64,000 bases of DNA from Panorpa germanica. Taxonomy: Eukaryota > Arthropoda > Insecta > Mecoptera > Panorpidae. Below, one piece after another: positions 12,308-24,654 of the stretch. Position numbers and translations under genes: made by a program. Below the pieces are notes generated by a model. The model worked only from the letters and a program-made list of their open reading frames with translations, did not search any database and had not been told where the DNA came from. The number at the start of each line of letters is the position of its first letter. Within the stretch, counting starts at the first letter, position 1. The stretch covers positions 21,310,535 to 21,374,534 of the forward strand of contig OY783203.1 in NCBI GenBank assembly GCA_963678705.1, written 5' to 3'.

Positions 12308-13108
12308 GACACAAAGTTGATCGATACAAAACAATGGACTTACGCAATTTACAAATAAAACTCAAAACAAAACAGCAGCAGGATGGAATGGCTATTTATC
12401 TGTTAATCAAGATTATTTATTTAAAAAGAACTGTCAGCGTCCTGCTCGTTTAATTTACCGGTTTGCAAAATTAATATAAATTCATTTTCTCAGCCTTCAC
12501 AGTCGGAATATTAAGAACTTCATTAGAAAGCTACCGATTCATTATCCTGCATTACACGACCTACATAAATAAAAATTCTTGTGGATTATATAAAGCAAAT
12601 GTAATTTAAATTAAAGTTCACATTAATAAAGCTGAATGTGTGAATGTAACTTGCATTTCATTGTCACAAGCTTAATAATCTGTGCCACAAATCTAAGTTG
12701 AGACTGAGAGGGCAATGAAACAAATTAGCTTCATATCAAAATGGCGACATAAACTGTCAAAAGAATACTGACCCAGAATAATTCAGAGGAATATTTAACA
12801 TGTCCGGTATTTAAGGCATTATATAGAACAATGCACAAAACACAAACATTAAATTAAAGTTAAATACTACACGAATAATCTAGAATCCAGATACGAGTAT
12901 ATAAATATACGGAATTTCTTATTATATTACTGAATTAGTTGCAATACAGTAATTGTGTGTTTTTTAGATTTGCTTATTATATTATTGGTACATTTATTTA
13001 TTTTAGATTCGTTTATCATTTGGAGAATTATTTCTTTGACAGTCATGAAATAAATTTATTCTATCTCTTGTAATCGAACCTGGACCCAAGCTGGACTGAT
13101 GCGACGTA
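12308..13108. other. Unassigned AT-rich DNA
   Basis: No repeat family or gene recognised. One TACGAGTA octamer occurs at 12892. Confidence 0.45.
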
Positions 13109-14009
13109 AACATGCGACATCCAACATTTATATATATTTATTCATAAGTTGACATTATTTAAACATGAGTGTACTAAATGTGTGGTACTTTCAACGTACA
13201 GACTAGTGCAACCATAGAGATATAAGACTAGAGTGCGCAAGAGGCTGAATACTATAATATTGGCAAAGAGAGAGATAACCTCGAAATTCTCTCTGTGCCT
13301 CTTTCGAGCCGGGTACTGTGATTGACTGCCGCGGTAACGAAAATATAGCAATGAGTGGGGGTATAGTCAGAGTGTATATATATATATACCAATCTTTATT
13401 TTTATTTTAACTATAGCGTCTGCTTGCTTGTTTACTCACTACCATACCGGCAATCAACCAAGCTGGCAGGCTTATTTACTCCCTACCATACGTTCGCTAC
13501 GAAAAAACAGATAGGTACCTTGGTAGGGTATCTCTCTCTTTGCATATATCCCTTCCTCTTATACGCGGCCGTACACTTCGCGTACTCTAGTCTTATATCT
13601 CTATGTGTGCAACACTAATAAAACACTTACTTATTCTACTTTTTAAAATTCTACGTAATATTTTCATGAAACAAAATCCTAAGTTTCAATCCTAAGGCGA
13701 AACATCTAATGAAATTACTGTTTTGAATGTGATCTCGAATAAAAAGGTCGAGTACCTACTCAGTCTCCAATATATTGTCATTGTGCGTTGATGTTTTTTT
13801 TTAGTTGTGTTTAGTAAATAATTAAAAATAATTGAAAATGGTGTTTAAATTTACAAATGAAATAGACCTTGGTCTATTGGCCTTTTTTATAAAGCAGGTT
13901 GTAGGAATTCGTTCGAAATATGAAAGCTTTCGACGTATTAAGTTGCATGTCGCACTAGTGTGGACGTGATGTACAACTTCTTACAACAAATTTTGGATAT
14001 AGCACGAAT
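13109..14009. mobile_element. C element (copy 1), interrupted by D
   Basis: It begins ACATGCGACATCCAACATTT and ends with a decayed inverse (TTTTGGATATAGC). The flanks of the inner D insertion align with copy 2 at 24655-25610, including GGTCGAGTACCTACTCAGTC and AAGTTGCATGTCGCAC. Without the insertion it is about 510 bp. No protein is evident. Confidence 0.75.
13213..13605. mobile_element. D element (copy 1), hAT-like MITE nested in C
   Basis: The TIRs are inverted copies of CATAGAGATATAAGACTAGA. The flanks are AGTGCAAC (13205-13212) and TGTGCAAC (13606-13613), an 8-bp target duplication with one mismatch, which points to the hAT superfamily. The interior includes a short (TA)n run and is non-coding. 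Confidence 0.8.
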
Positions 14010-14329
14010 GTATACCATACTTTAGAGTCTACGACCTACCTGCCTTGGCCAGCCAAAGGACAAATACCGAAATATATTCACACCCATGTAGTAAATGTAA
14101 CACTTCAATTTGCTTGTAGTTACCTAACAAATGTGAAACTACATGATAAGACAATTTTCTATATGAGAAGTAGAAAATGAACCTTGGAATTAGCCTGTGG
14201 CAAGCTAGCAACTACATTGTTGGATATTTTCTACGTAGTTATAACTACCACTACTTAATAATTTCATGATTATATGTATAACGTTTGCGCGGAAGTCGAT
14301 TTATTCGTAATCTCTGTTTAACGTAGACC
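14010..14329. other. Unassigned DNA
   Basis: Nothing recognised. Confidence 0.4.
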
Positions 14330-14500
14330 TATTTACGATTCTAATCCTATCGCCTACGACCTCCTATAATGTTTCAGTTAACTTACTCGAACCTGTTCTA
14401 TAATTTCTATAAGCCCATAGTTCTCTTAAGTCTATTGTAGTACAATAATGTAACAGCACCGCTTATTGAATAAGCTTAAGTCTAATGTTAATAATAAGTG
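14330..14500 (-). mobile_element. SINE-O fragment (decayed)
   Basis: It contains a diverged form of the SINE body (CTATCGCCTACGACCTCC near 14348 and CACCGCTTATTGAATAAG near 14457) in the same order as the intact copy at 44121-44394. The promoter head was not recognised. Confidence 0.45.
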
Positions 14501-14594
14501 AATTTGCATTATCCTTTTGTGAGAGGGGGACGAGGAAACAGAGGGTGGATAGAGTAGGGAGTACCACCATTAATGCACATTGCTTCTGCAACTG

Positions 14595-14645
14595 TAGTCT
14601 CGTTGCCTCGCTGCCTTGCTACCTCGATGCCTTGCTACTTCGGTA
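14595..14645. repeat. Short minisatellite
   Basis: Imperfect repeats of a CCTCGCTGCCTTGCTA-like unit. Confidence 0.6.
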
Positions 14646-15587
14646 ACACTGCAAGCCTATAAATTTAAACTCGCTGGGTCGTATGGTACGTGAACGTTGT
14701 GCGGGGTGCAGTCTGAAAGTTGCAGGCGTACGTACAACGTAATGCTGCCAGAGCAAATATACATTGTTTTAGTACAAGAGGCAGTTCCGCTATTATATTA
14801 TACACCAATGTACGAATGTACGCAAATGGAAGCCACTGATATGTACTGTATCCTTGTACTTGGAACACTCATACACGTGTATGTACAAACGTACTTGCAC
14901 ATGTATGAGTATGTGTTTTGTGAATGTGTGGACTTGTTTATTATTTCAGGAAATTATTAAGCTAAAATTACTCGTAACTTTATTATTAGCAATATATGGT
15001 ACACCTTTTGTTCAACAGAAAAGGTAAGATTTGTCGCGCTTATATCTGGTAAACTATAAATGATAATGTCAATATTGTTGGATAGAATCTTTCTGTTTAT
15101 ATAAAAAATGAATAGTAAGTATCGGCCGCACCAGTGTGGCATCCAATACTCATACATTTTCATTCATAGGTGAGAGAACGTTTGAGAAAACTAAATTTGT
15201 AGAACTTTTCTTTTCTCTAAAGCTCTAGGACGCATTAAGGTATTTTTTATTATATTCAATAGTTTACAATAGCCGACAGTAAATGTGTTAAGCCGGCGCC
15301 AATCGATGCTACGAACACCGTCCAACGTTCTACGCTTGATGGTTGTGTATCCAATGTCATGTGCCCAAAATTCATGTTGGAAGAAGTTCGGGCTGTTGTC
15401 GGTATTTTGATTCGCGTCAAAGGAATTTTTCTATCTCCACCACACACTTGATCCTCATGTCATGCAGTGCTGCACGAATCGTCCAACAAAGAAAGATTTT
15501 ATACTTGAAGGATTCTTCATTTACTTGAAAGTTTTTGTTAAACAGTGTCAGTGGCAGTGTTAAATTAATAATTTCAAGTTGTTATTA
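14646..15587. other. Unassigned DNA
   Basis: No protein-like frame or repeated family was recognised. Confidence 0.4.
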
Positions 15588-15856
15588 ATTTTTTTTTAAT
15601 TTAATTTCTTTAACGTCGGCCTTTTCCGATGCTGAGACCTATCACCGACGACTTCCTTCAATGTTGGCAGTATTTGTGGTGTCGTGTACTCATATATGTG
15701 CGCCACACCGCTGCCTAATAAGTGTAAGATTATCAATATAAGTTGATAACAACCAAACCCAGAAAATATATATCTGGTCTAGGGATCGAACCCGAAGATG
15801 CAGTAGTCAGCGTTAAGCATTAATGCTCTCGCTCAATGTGTCGTCCAATTATTATT
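15588..15856 (-). mobile_element. SINE-O (copy with head and tail)
   Basis: The promoter head lies at the right end and the T-rich (poly-A in sense) end at the left. Read on the minus strand, the head contains GGGTTCGATCCC, a match to the RNA polymerase III B box, with an A-box-like AGCGAGAGCAT about 40 bp upstream. The body shares GCTGAGACCTATCACCGACG with the copy at 44121-44394. Target duplications are unclear in the AT-rich flanks. Confidence 0.85.
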
Positions 15857-16176
15857 AAATATTATTAATATTGCTAATATCGATGTACACAAATACTTGA
15901 ACCAACATTTGAATCAAGTGTATCGGATCAAACATTCGTTCCACTGTCTAGCAGGAAACTTGCCATGTCAATCTTTCAATATTTGACTCACACATTGGAG
16001 ACAAACATTCAATCAAACGTTCAACGTATCGTCTGGCGCCAACTTTATCCTTTGCAAATTAGAAGAAATTCACTATTTGCGTTTACATTATCGGGCATTA
16101 ACATTTATTTAATATTCTTAAAAATTCTTAAATATTAAAATATTCTTTCTCTTTTGTAGACGAGAGATATAAAGTG
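15857..16176. other. Unassigned DNA with ATTCRATCAA-like words
   Basis: Several related CAAACATTC/ATTTGAATCAA words occur at 15900-16030, suggesting a decayed repeat. Confidence 0.3.
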
Positions 16177-16386
16177 AGATCCCAGGACCGGCAGACATCA
16201 CTTATTTTCTGATGAACAAAATGTGTAAGATTGAGTAGTGTTAGTATGTACAATGATCGTATGCCTATCACTCACTCTCGTGCACACGGATAATGCTCTC
16301 TCGCTCCTACTCATAGCGGAATTAAAATTGGCCCCTTAAATCTGTCTAATCTCTTGTAAAACGTTTTAAAACCGGTCCTGGGATCT
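16177..16386. mobile_element. Y element (copy 1), MITE
   Basis: The ends are inverted AGATCCCAGGACCGG. The interior (about 16190-16370) matches, inverted, part of the Y copy at 35205-35618, including CAGACATCACTTATTTTCTG and GTGTAAGATTGAGTAGTGTT. About 210 bp, non-coding. Confidence 0.7.
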
Positions 16387-17094
16387 TGGACTAATAGATA
16401 TCTGGTCTCGACATTTGTTACCTTCTTTACAAACATATAAAGTGTCTGAGTGAATACATAGTATCAACTAAGGATGCCGTGGAATGTACTTTAATATGAA
16501 ATTAAAACGTTCGCTATATCCACCTATCACATTACTTGTTTTATTTTCGTTTAAAATTATACCTCTACTAATGAAAACCCTATATTTTAATACTGATATG
16601 GATATTTTTTTGGCCACCCTACTCGCCCTAAATCTATTTCAGGACGAGAACGAGGGTGGGGGTGGGGACAAGGACGAGTACGGGTACGGGATCTGCGTGT
16701 AATGCTTAAAATACAGTAAATTGTATATTTGTGCTATTTGAAGAATTAAAACGATTTCTACTCGTAAGTAGGATTCGAGCTGGAGATTAGGGGTTGCAAA
16801 GCCTAATAACGAATCTCTGCTCCCTGTAATCAGCTAACGGTTAATGATTTCTGCATAAACCTCTTTAATTATTATTTTATTGATTAAAGCTTTACCAGAT
16901 TTATTTAAACTTTTTACATTTAATCCGCAACTTTTAAAAAAGCAAAATACTTTTAAAATAATGAAAATTAGTTTTGTATTTAAATGTATAACGTATAATA
17001 ATAAATGAATTAAATCTTATACTAAATACTTATTTTCAGGGAATATTCGATTGTATGTGTAAGAACGGCGCTGTAGTCCTGTAGGGACAAGTGT
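16387..17094. other. Mostly unassigned; possible decayed SINE head near 16765-16850
   Basis: On the minus strand AGCTCGAATCCTA resembles a polymerase III B box preceded by GGAGCAGAGATTCG, in the arrangement of the SINE-O head, but divergence is too great to be sure. A G-rich reiteration (GGACGAG-like) lies at 16641-16690. Confidence 0.3.
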
Positions 17095-18107
17095 TGTCGT
17101 CGACCCGATCCGACCGGAACCCGAATCCGTCGGGTATTGGCAATAAACCCGAACCCGGGGCCCGGGTAGAAAACTCGACGGATCTGGGTCCGAATGCTTT
17201 TGCTGGTAAAAATGCAAAATTAAATAAAACCCAATGCGCGCCACTCAAATAGCACAGTCGAAAAATTTAAAATATTTCATTTAATTATATATTTAATATG
17301 TTAGTACCGTCACTAAACAAATAAATCATAAAGTTTAGTAAAAGATTAGCATAAAGTATTATATATTAAAATGGATAGTTCTATTATGATGTCGGACACG
17401 AGATTAATAAAAAGAAAGAACTAATAGGATTAAAGTAATTTAAGTAGCTATTTAAATGAAAAGAAATTCTTAAGTTTGAAGTAAGCACTTCATTGATTCT
17501 CCTAATGAGTTGGAAACTTGCATAAATAGCGAACATGTCCGTTCAATCATCCTTATCGATTGTAAGTATTAGTCTAATTAACAGTTGACATTAAAAGTTA
17601 AGCTACGCAGCTAATAAGTAGACTTTTCGCGGACTGGGCAGTCAATTCTACTGAAAACTTAGATATGTTGTTAGTAGATAATGATGGAAAGATATTATCA
17701 ATGGAAGAAGAATTAAATTGAATTTTTAAAAATACGGAAATGTGTGTGAAGCAGGAGTTTAACCTTCTTAGGAATACAAAAAAAGAACGCTACATCTAGA
17801 GAAGCTTTATTCGCGCTATGCACGGTTAAACCAACTTCGACGGATAATAAACGAACATTTTCGGAGTTTGCAAATTTTTGCACCAAACTTATATCGTCAT
17901 CGGGGGATAAGTCTCTAGAGCTAGTAAAGTAAAGTAAGTTATTACGGATAATGGTTATAGGTTATAATAAATTAATTGCGATTATTACTTAAACATTTAA
18001 ATGTTTTTTTAAATTTTTGATTTCGGATCCGACCCGGACCCGTACCCGTCGGGTTTATAAAATATTGGACACGGATCCGGGGGTATTAAATCCCCAGGTT
18101 TTCAGCC
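17095..18107. mobile_element. M element (copy 2), hAT-like
   Basis: The left part is filled with ACCCGA/CCGGAACCCGAATCC words and the right part with their inverse. The interior aligns with copy 1 (4906-5556), sharing AAAGGATTAGCATAAAGTAT-like DNA, but has about 350 bp more in the middle (17440-17880). That extra DNA contains one open stretch (about 17625-17720) with no recognised domain. Confidence 0.55.
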
Positions 18108-18749
18108 ATCAATTAAAGGACAACGACCCTGTGGCATACATCGATAAACATTATAATTACTTTCAGATACTAAAGGGCAAATTCTGCCACTGTCTTTCTA
18201 TATGTAATCTTAATACTGTAATTAATTCTCATATTTCTGCAAATGTATAACATTTTTTGGAGCAACCCCCATAAACTAAATAGTAATACAGACAAGTTTA
18301 GAGACTTGACTTCTGGCCAGGCCCTGATACAAGCAAAATGATAAAATAAATGACCTGAGGGTCGAGTTACGAGTTGTGAGTTACACAAAGGCGAGCAAGA
18401 ACAACTCGCTAAGGTATTTACAGAAATGTGAACTGTGAACTGTGGACTGCAGACTGTGAATGTATTCAAAGCAAAGTTAATGGGAAATTACGGACTACGG
18501 ATAGACTTATGAACAAGTAGTTGTGAAATGATCTTACACCGATGAAAATATTTGTACAATCCCATTAATAATAATTGCTTTGAACCGGATCTAGCACGGC
18601 AAAGGGCATTCTGACCTGAAGGACTTACAGGAGGTTCTGCCATAAGCTCTGTCATGTCAAGGAAGAATGCTGTAAAACGTCTGAAGCCTCTGTTCAGGAT
18701 TTGAAGTTTCAACAACAAGAAAGCGTTGCAATTGGTTGGTTGCGATTTC
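18108..18749. other. Unassigned DNA
   Basis: Minus-strand ORFs at 18170-18469 and 18488-18718 are open, but I recognise no domain in them and the base composition matches their surroundings. Confidence 0.4.
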
Positions 18750-18752
18750 TTA

Positions 18753-19109
18753 GGCCATCACCACACCGGTCTTCTGATTACAAACTATTCGCGCAACGAA
18801 GTTTCCAACGAAAGCGAAAAACGAACCGTGTTTTGTGACTCTATAGAATTTTTAAAAATAGGATAATAGGAGATTTTATTGTGTCGTATTGTGAGGTATT
18901 TGTGCACATCTCTGCTTATGATGTTCACCATCAAAAGCATGCAACGTAATTGCCCTGCGACCTAGAAACACAGTCGCTTAAAACCAATTTCAAATCAGTT
19001 TAGCTTCATTCAAGCCGTGGACGTTCTCTCAAACACAGTTGCATTCTCATTCGATTCGGGCAGATTCGGGGGTCGCGTTTGCAATTAGTCGACCCAAGTG
19101 CGGACGGCC
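18753..19109. mobile_element. A element (copy 2), complete
   Basis: It is flanked by TTA on both sides (18750-18752 and 19110-19112). The right TIR is GTGCGGACGGCC. The left TIR is a decayed inverse. It contains the family signature AGCATGCAACGTAATTGCCC. Non-coding. The TTA duplication suggests PIF/Harbinger. Confidence 0.85.
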
Positions 19110-19174
19110 TTAGTTCTATAGATTGTGAAGAAGCTTTAAGTTATAACCAGTTTACAATTTCACTCATTTTTATT

Positions 19175-19405
19175 CATAGAGATATAAGAAGAGTGCGTGC
19201 ACAAGCGATAAAGGCAAAGAGAGAGATAGCTGCCGAGTGTCCTATCTGTCTCTTTTTTTAGCCAAACCGCTGCTGCTTGACTTCTTTGATTGGTGGTGAG
19301 GTAGTGGGTAAACAAGCAAACAGACGCGATAGTTAAAATAAAAATCACAGTGCTCGGTTAGAAAGAGACACAGAAGACACTTGGCAGCTATCTCTCTCTT
19401 TGGTT
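19175..19405. mobile_element. D element (copy 2), right end missing
   Basis: It starts CATAGAGATATAAGA and carries AAGAGAGAGATAGC and GCGATAGTTAAAATAAA, both shared with D copy 1. The last ~70 bp of the family are absent. Confidence 0.7.
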
Positions 19406-20199
19406 TTATTGCAGTATTTATTCCAATCTATACCTATATGTTTTCAATTTAAAACCTTAGAACACCCTGTATATTTCAGTAAGGCCATAATGGTGCATTT
19501 CCGCAAAAGAACCCAAGAACTATTATCTGACAGCGCTGATAATTAATAAACCACCGTGAAAAACAAATTCATTTTCACAAAAATAAATAAATATTTTGTG
19601 TATCTTAAAAAATGTAAATTCCCTAAAATAACTGAAAAAACTTTAAACATTGCAATAAGTTAAATTATGTTAAATCTTATAAAATAAAATTTGAAGTGAA
19701 AAGTACGAGTATATGGTAGAACGAGACCACAAAACAACAAAAGAAAATTTTATTTAAGAATTCGTAAGTTTCGTATAATACTCGTATCTCAAAAAATGTC
19801 AAATCAACAAAACTAATTATTCTTAAACCCATGTATTTTACATTAAATCATTCATAATAAAAAAAGTAAAAGATGGGAAACGTTGAAGACATTTTAGAAG
19901 CAATAAATCACATAACAAGATTATTCTTGAATGTTGAACAGTACAGAAAATACAAAAAGAAGAATAATGCAGGAGAAAAGGCTTTGAAATTTTATATTTT
20001 TTTATATATTTATTAAAATATTTATCTCAGACTTTACATGAAGAGCCTATATCCAAATTCAAAGTAGTCCGTGACATTTTAGGATGGGTGGGTTATAGTT
20101 TAGAGTGTTGCCTGTGTTCCAGGTTCTCCAGGCCTCCTGCTCCAGCCCCGAACGACCTCCTGTCTGTCATTTATATACATTTATACATAGATTGATCTC
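19406..20199. other. Unassigned AT-rich DNA with an orphan mariner-type end
   Basis: AACACCCTGTA at 19461-19471 is the outward form of a TA-flanked mariner terminus without a partner. Two TACGAGTA octamers occur (19704 and 19779). Confidence 0.4.
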
Positions 20200-20410
20200 G
20201 TCTGGCAGGCAATGAGACAAGAAGTAACAAAAATACGGAAATACCGGAAACGGAACCAGAGCATCACTCCGACGACGCGACAGATACGTGGAAACGCAGG
20301 ATCTACAATTGGTACATCCGGACGTCGGACCAGGGGCCAGACCGGGGCCAGACCAGAGGCTCACAACTTTTTTTTTATATTTATTTATAGTGCATCAACT
20401 AATTTAAAAC
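20200..20410 (+). repeat. GC-rich fragment with a T-run and a tail shared with 52215-52250
   Basis: An open, arginine-rich frame (from the ATG at 20212) runs into a T-run and then ATTTATTTATAGTGCATCAA. The last phrase recurs inside the left arm of the mariner element, suggesting both are 3' ends of an unrecognised retroelement. No domain was recognised. Confidence 0.35.
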
Positions 20411-20485
20411 TTTCATAAAAAGATGACGATTAATTCATTTCAATATGTATTATAATTGATTAATTTTGCTTTATGAAACAATTAA

Positions 20486-20954
20486 GTATCATTCCCACTC
20501 ACTGCTTTAATTTAATTTTGTATTTAATTTGAATTATTTAGCATATGGCAATACACGTAGCCATTCACAGTACAATTTTTAATTTAATTTATTTTTTTAA
20601 TTTAAGTTTTCTTAGTTTTTTTAGAACCTTACAAGGTCCAATGTTTTAAATTTAAAATATTAAATCAAGAAAAACTATATTATATTATAATCTCCAAAAT
20701 GTGGCAATCTGTCAAAATGCAGTAGAATTTATATTTACAAGTCAGTTTAATGTCAGTTTGTCAAAAATAAAGAAATAAAAGCAATTTCTATTACTAATTG
20801 TTATTAAAAACAGCAATTTTACTAAAGACGCATCTAAACTCAAATTAAAACATAAATATGACTAGGAATGCCTATTCTGAAAACCTGAAATCTAAATTAA
20901 AATATCAAACAAAAACTGTAAATTAAATATCAAAACAGTGAGTGGGAATGAGGC
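20486..20954. mobile_element. R element (copy 1)
   Basis: The ends are inverted ATTCCCACTCACTG-containing repeats (left GTATCATTCCCACTCACTG, right CAGTGAGTGGGAATGAGGC), flanked by TTAA on both sides (20482-20485 and 20955-20958). It aligns end to end with copy 2 at 42030-42564. A TTAA duplication is a piggyBac hallmark, but the ends do not begin CCC, so the class is open. Confidence 0.85.
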
Positions 20955-20958
20955 TTAA

Positions 20959-21462
20959 GGCACAAACATATAAACACACACCCACAGTGAAATATTTTTT
21001 TTAATTTAGAAAAATTACAAAATAATATTTAAAAACGTTATACGACCTGCTCCTTAACCAGACGCCCTGAAACTGATTTTTGTTTCAGGCAGGGGGTGGG
21101 GAAATAAAACAGAAAATTTATTTCATTCGACAATGGTGGATTTTAAAAAATGTCAGTTATTTTTATTATTTAAATTAATGCTTTTAAATTTTGTTTTGTG
21201 TTTTTTGAAATATAACTTTTCTTTAAGAATATAAATTAAATAAATATAATTGTAAGAAATATTTTTAAGATTTATTTTGGGAGAATTTATCTATGTTTCA
21301 ATCCATAGTTCTTTTGAAAAAGTAGCTTTATATATACAAATACAGGGTGTCCCAAAAAAAATGTGTACATGTGTACTTATTTATATATACTCTTGTGCAT
21401 TTATTAATTATGTGAATAAAAATTGAAATTATAATCATTGAAACAGTGTATATATTTCTTTA

Positions 21463-21463
<1 letters not shown>
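20959..21463. other. Unassigned AT-rich DNA with an orphan mariner-like end
   Basis: TACAGGGTGTCCCAAAAA at 21341-21358 matches a mariner-type terminus. No partner end was found. Confidence 0.45.
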
Positions 21464-21502
<39 letters not shown>

Positions 21503-21520
21503 GTGTGTGTGAGTGTATAT
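21464..21520. repeat. (TA)n/(TG)n compound microsatellite
   Basis: A TA run passes into a TG run. Confidence 0.9.
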
Positions 21521-21541
21521 ATGTTCTGATATTGCAATAGA

Positions 21542-21706
21542 CACAGGGCCGATCCAAAGGGCATGCTAGATGCATTGGGCGCAAAGATAAGGGGCACCGA
21601 ACTATAAATAAGGAAGACTACTGTAAATTAATTTCACAGCGCTCTATTTTAAGAGAGAGAAGGAATCTTTATATTAAATATCACTCGGACGGGCACCGGG
21701 CCTGCT
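21542..21706. mobile_element. Possible short TIR element
   Basis: The ends ACAGGGCCG and CACCGGGCCTG are weakly inverted and resemble the GGCC-rich hAT MITE type also seen at about 35003-35183. One copy only, so tentative. Confidence 0.3.
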
Positions 21707-21725
21707 TAGACACTATACTCTCACA

Positions 21726-22672
21726 TAAGATCAATATAACAGTTCTTTATTGTCAACACTTTAAAAGTTTTACATTGTGATGCTCTAAAGCTTTTTCTTC
21801 TTGTTGGTTGTTAAAAAAGAAATAAATGGACAAATATAGATTGACTTATCAATTTAGTACATCTGCTATACAACACTTTGTAGAATTGTCGTAAAAAAAA
21901 GTTCATTTTTTATCTTTATTTCTTTTTTAGTATTATTTGTAATACTAAGTGCTAACAGGGATTTATTTTATTTGTTTGTCACATTACATTGATTGAAAAA
22001 CAAATCTGGTTTTGTGGTTGCCAACCGAGCCTTGTCAAGCGCCAAACGGTATGCTGGCCGAGTGCCGTGTTCGACGTGCCACGTGCCACGAGCCATGAGC
22101 CATTATCTCTACAATCGCTAATACCAATATGAGAATGCAAATATAATCTACAGTCTGCACCACACAATTGAGTGGGCACAAATTGTCGTTGTACTGTCCC
22201 TCAGTAATTAAAATATTGCAATTATGATACTGCATGTGATAAATATAATCAAACCATCCACAAACGAATTATATACGTACATATACATGTAAAGAAATTA
22301 TATTTCTTTACTTCGTAACACTGATCAGATATATTATAATTGCATTCTGGTTAGATGAGCTAACGGTATATATTAGTTAGAGCTACTTTCATTATAGTGT
22401 CTGCCAACGGCAAACACAATTAATATTTGAAATCGACAGAACTCATTATGCATAATGTTAAGTTATTATAAAATTATATAAAAAGAAATTGACAATTTAA
22501 ATAATAAACTTTAAATGCCGTTTCTTTGATTTCAGATAAGGTAGTATGATTAAACAGTTGAAGTTAAACAGTGTAATTATTATAATGTGTATTGAAATTA
22601 TTAAAATAAAAGTCTTTGTTTTCAGAAGCAACACATAAGTTTGTTTAAAACTTTACAATTCCTAAAATATCT

Positions 22673-22674
<2 letters not shown>
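21726..22674. other. Unassigned DNA
   Basis: A short reiteration of CACGTGCCACGAGCC lies near 22080. No protein-like frame was seen. Confidence 0.4.

Positions 22675-22756
<82 letters not shown>
22675..22756. repeat. (TA)n microsatellite
   Basis: About 80 bp of TA with a few substitutions. Confidence 0.95.
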
Positions 22757-23142
22757 CAGAGCCGAACTATCCACATGATGATTACAAACGCCACGGGTTT
22801 TGAAATTAAACCTGATCAAAAAGTGTCTTCGTTCATCAATGTCTCAGAAACATTTAAATTCATTGACGATAATAGCGATTAAAAATGATATTTTGGAAAA
22901 ATTTAACTTTTAGAATGTCTTAAACGATTTTGTATCTAAAAAAGTTAGAAGAGTTAATATTTAAACATATTGTACTTTACAAAAAGATTTATTAAAAAAA
23001 ATACGTTTTCATTTAATTTGTTTCAAATATTCAACCTTCGTAATATAGTAAAAAAGCGGCATAATTATAAATAAAATTGCGTTGTGGTAGAAAAAATATA
23101 TTTTAGGGAGTTAAAAAACGGTATAATTCTATTTGTACCAAT

Positions 23143-23722
23143 TAAGGCTTCACACGAGCACGAGACTTTTTTCGTCTCGTAAAACCAACGAGACGAGACA
23201 TTTCTAAAAACTTTTGAGACGGTACCGAGACCTCATACGGCGAGACCCGAGAGTCTCGTTTCTGGTCTCGTTGACGTTATTTAAAAAAAAAATCCGGGAA
23301 AAATAATCTAACAAGCAATATAAATGTTCAACCTTATTTCATTATAAAAGAGTCATTGAGTGTAGGTGTTAGTAGTGCCAACCTGAAAAAAAGGCCGAGA
23401 TTAGATGAAAGTGATTATGCATTAAGTGAAATTGAATCAGTTGGTCAACTATGTATAAAAAAAATTCTTCAAAGTTTAAATTTTTTTTAAATTTGATACA
23501 ATTAAATGGTTTGTGTGTGAAAAATTTAGAATAAAAAAAATAATTAGCTGAAATAATATAATGAATTTCTTTGTTTAGGACTATCTTAGGAGTAAGTTCT
23601 CACAATAAAAATATGTGATAGGACGAGCCGAACCGAAACTAAAACGATACCTATTTGTTTCTAAACTAACGAGAACAGGGCGAGATTTTTGAAACTCTCG
23701 CTTATCTCGTCTCGTTAGAAGG
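23143..23722. mobile_element. F element (copy 1), hAT-like, right end lost
   Basis: It begins TAAGGCTTCACACGAGCACG. The first 140 bp hold many GAGAC/GTCTC words, and the same words recur near the right side (CTTATCTCGTCTCGTTAGAA). It is inverted relative to the F copies at 30496 and 40423. The right terminal ~20 bp are missing or too diverged to see. Confidence 0.75.
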
Positions 23723-24448
23723 CGGGCGACTACTACTAATGTGGCACTATCCTGGGATGAAGATGCACTCATTGATCCCATTCTATTGGTATAATAGATC
23801 TGCATGTATAAATTGAATCATAAATACATCTTTTGGAATATGTGATTGACCACGGCTTCCAAAACAAATAAGAAATAAACCCCCAAGAAATTCTTTGGAT
23901 AGAAAGTTTTAAATCCTCAATCAAATAGTACTTTATTCCTTTGATATATGAGCACGTAGCCGAGCTCCAGCATCCAGCATCGTGTAATTTACGCACACAA
24001 TCAGATTTGTAATATATCTCTGACTTGCCCTGCGACCCTTGCCCTATTTGTCTTAACTAAATGTATGTGGTCGTCCATTTACCAATATCCATGCGATGGC
24101 ATATGTCTGTAATCAAAAGCTGATGTCGCACCATAAATCAGGCAGAACTGAGGACTAAACAGAAGGAAACCAGAAGAACCAGAAGAACCAGAGCCACGAG
24201 AACAACTGGAACAACTAGAAGAACTCCAGGACTCGACTCCTTCTCTTACAATTTTTATCTCGCAGGCTAAAGAACATGACGATTAATGGCTTTTTTATAC
24301 ATGTGAATTTATACTGTTAAAAAACGTATTTACTAAATATTCGTTTCGTTTAAAAGAATTTATTATATTTACATTACAAGAACGTAAATTATTATCGTTT
24401 AATTTACTTTTAACTACAATAAAAAATCCGTACTAAGATTACACAGAT
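23723..24448. other. Unassigned DNA with a short minisatellite
   Basis: An ACCAGAAGA-type reiteration lies at about 24165-24230. Nothing else recognised. Confidence 0.4.
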
Positions 24449-24490
24449 AGTGAGAGAGTGAGTGAGAGAGAGAGAGAGAGAGAGAGAGGG
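24449..24490. repeat. (GA)n microsatellite
   Basis: GA dinucleotide run with a few T interruptions at its left side. Confidence 0.9.
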
Positions 24491-24654
24491 ACTAGTATTT
24501 AGTGAACTATATTTAACAGTACACTTATTTGATTTTAAAATTCCAGATAATATATTACAATTATACGCTGACATATTAAGTATTGTTACAGCCAATGACC
24601 GTAAAATATATCACTGTTCTCCTTATTTAAGATCATTGTATTTCTAATGTATGG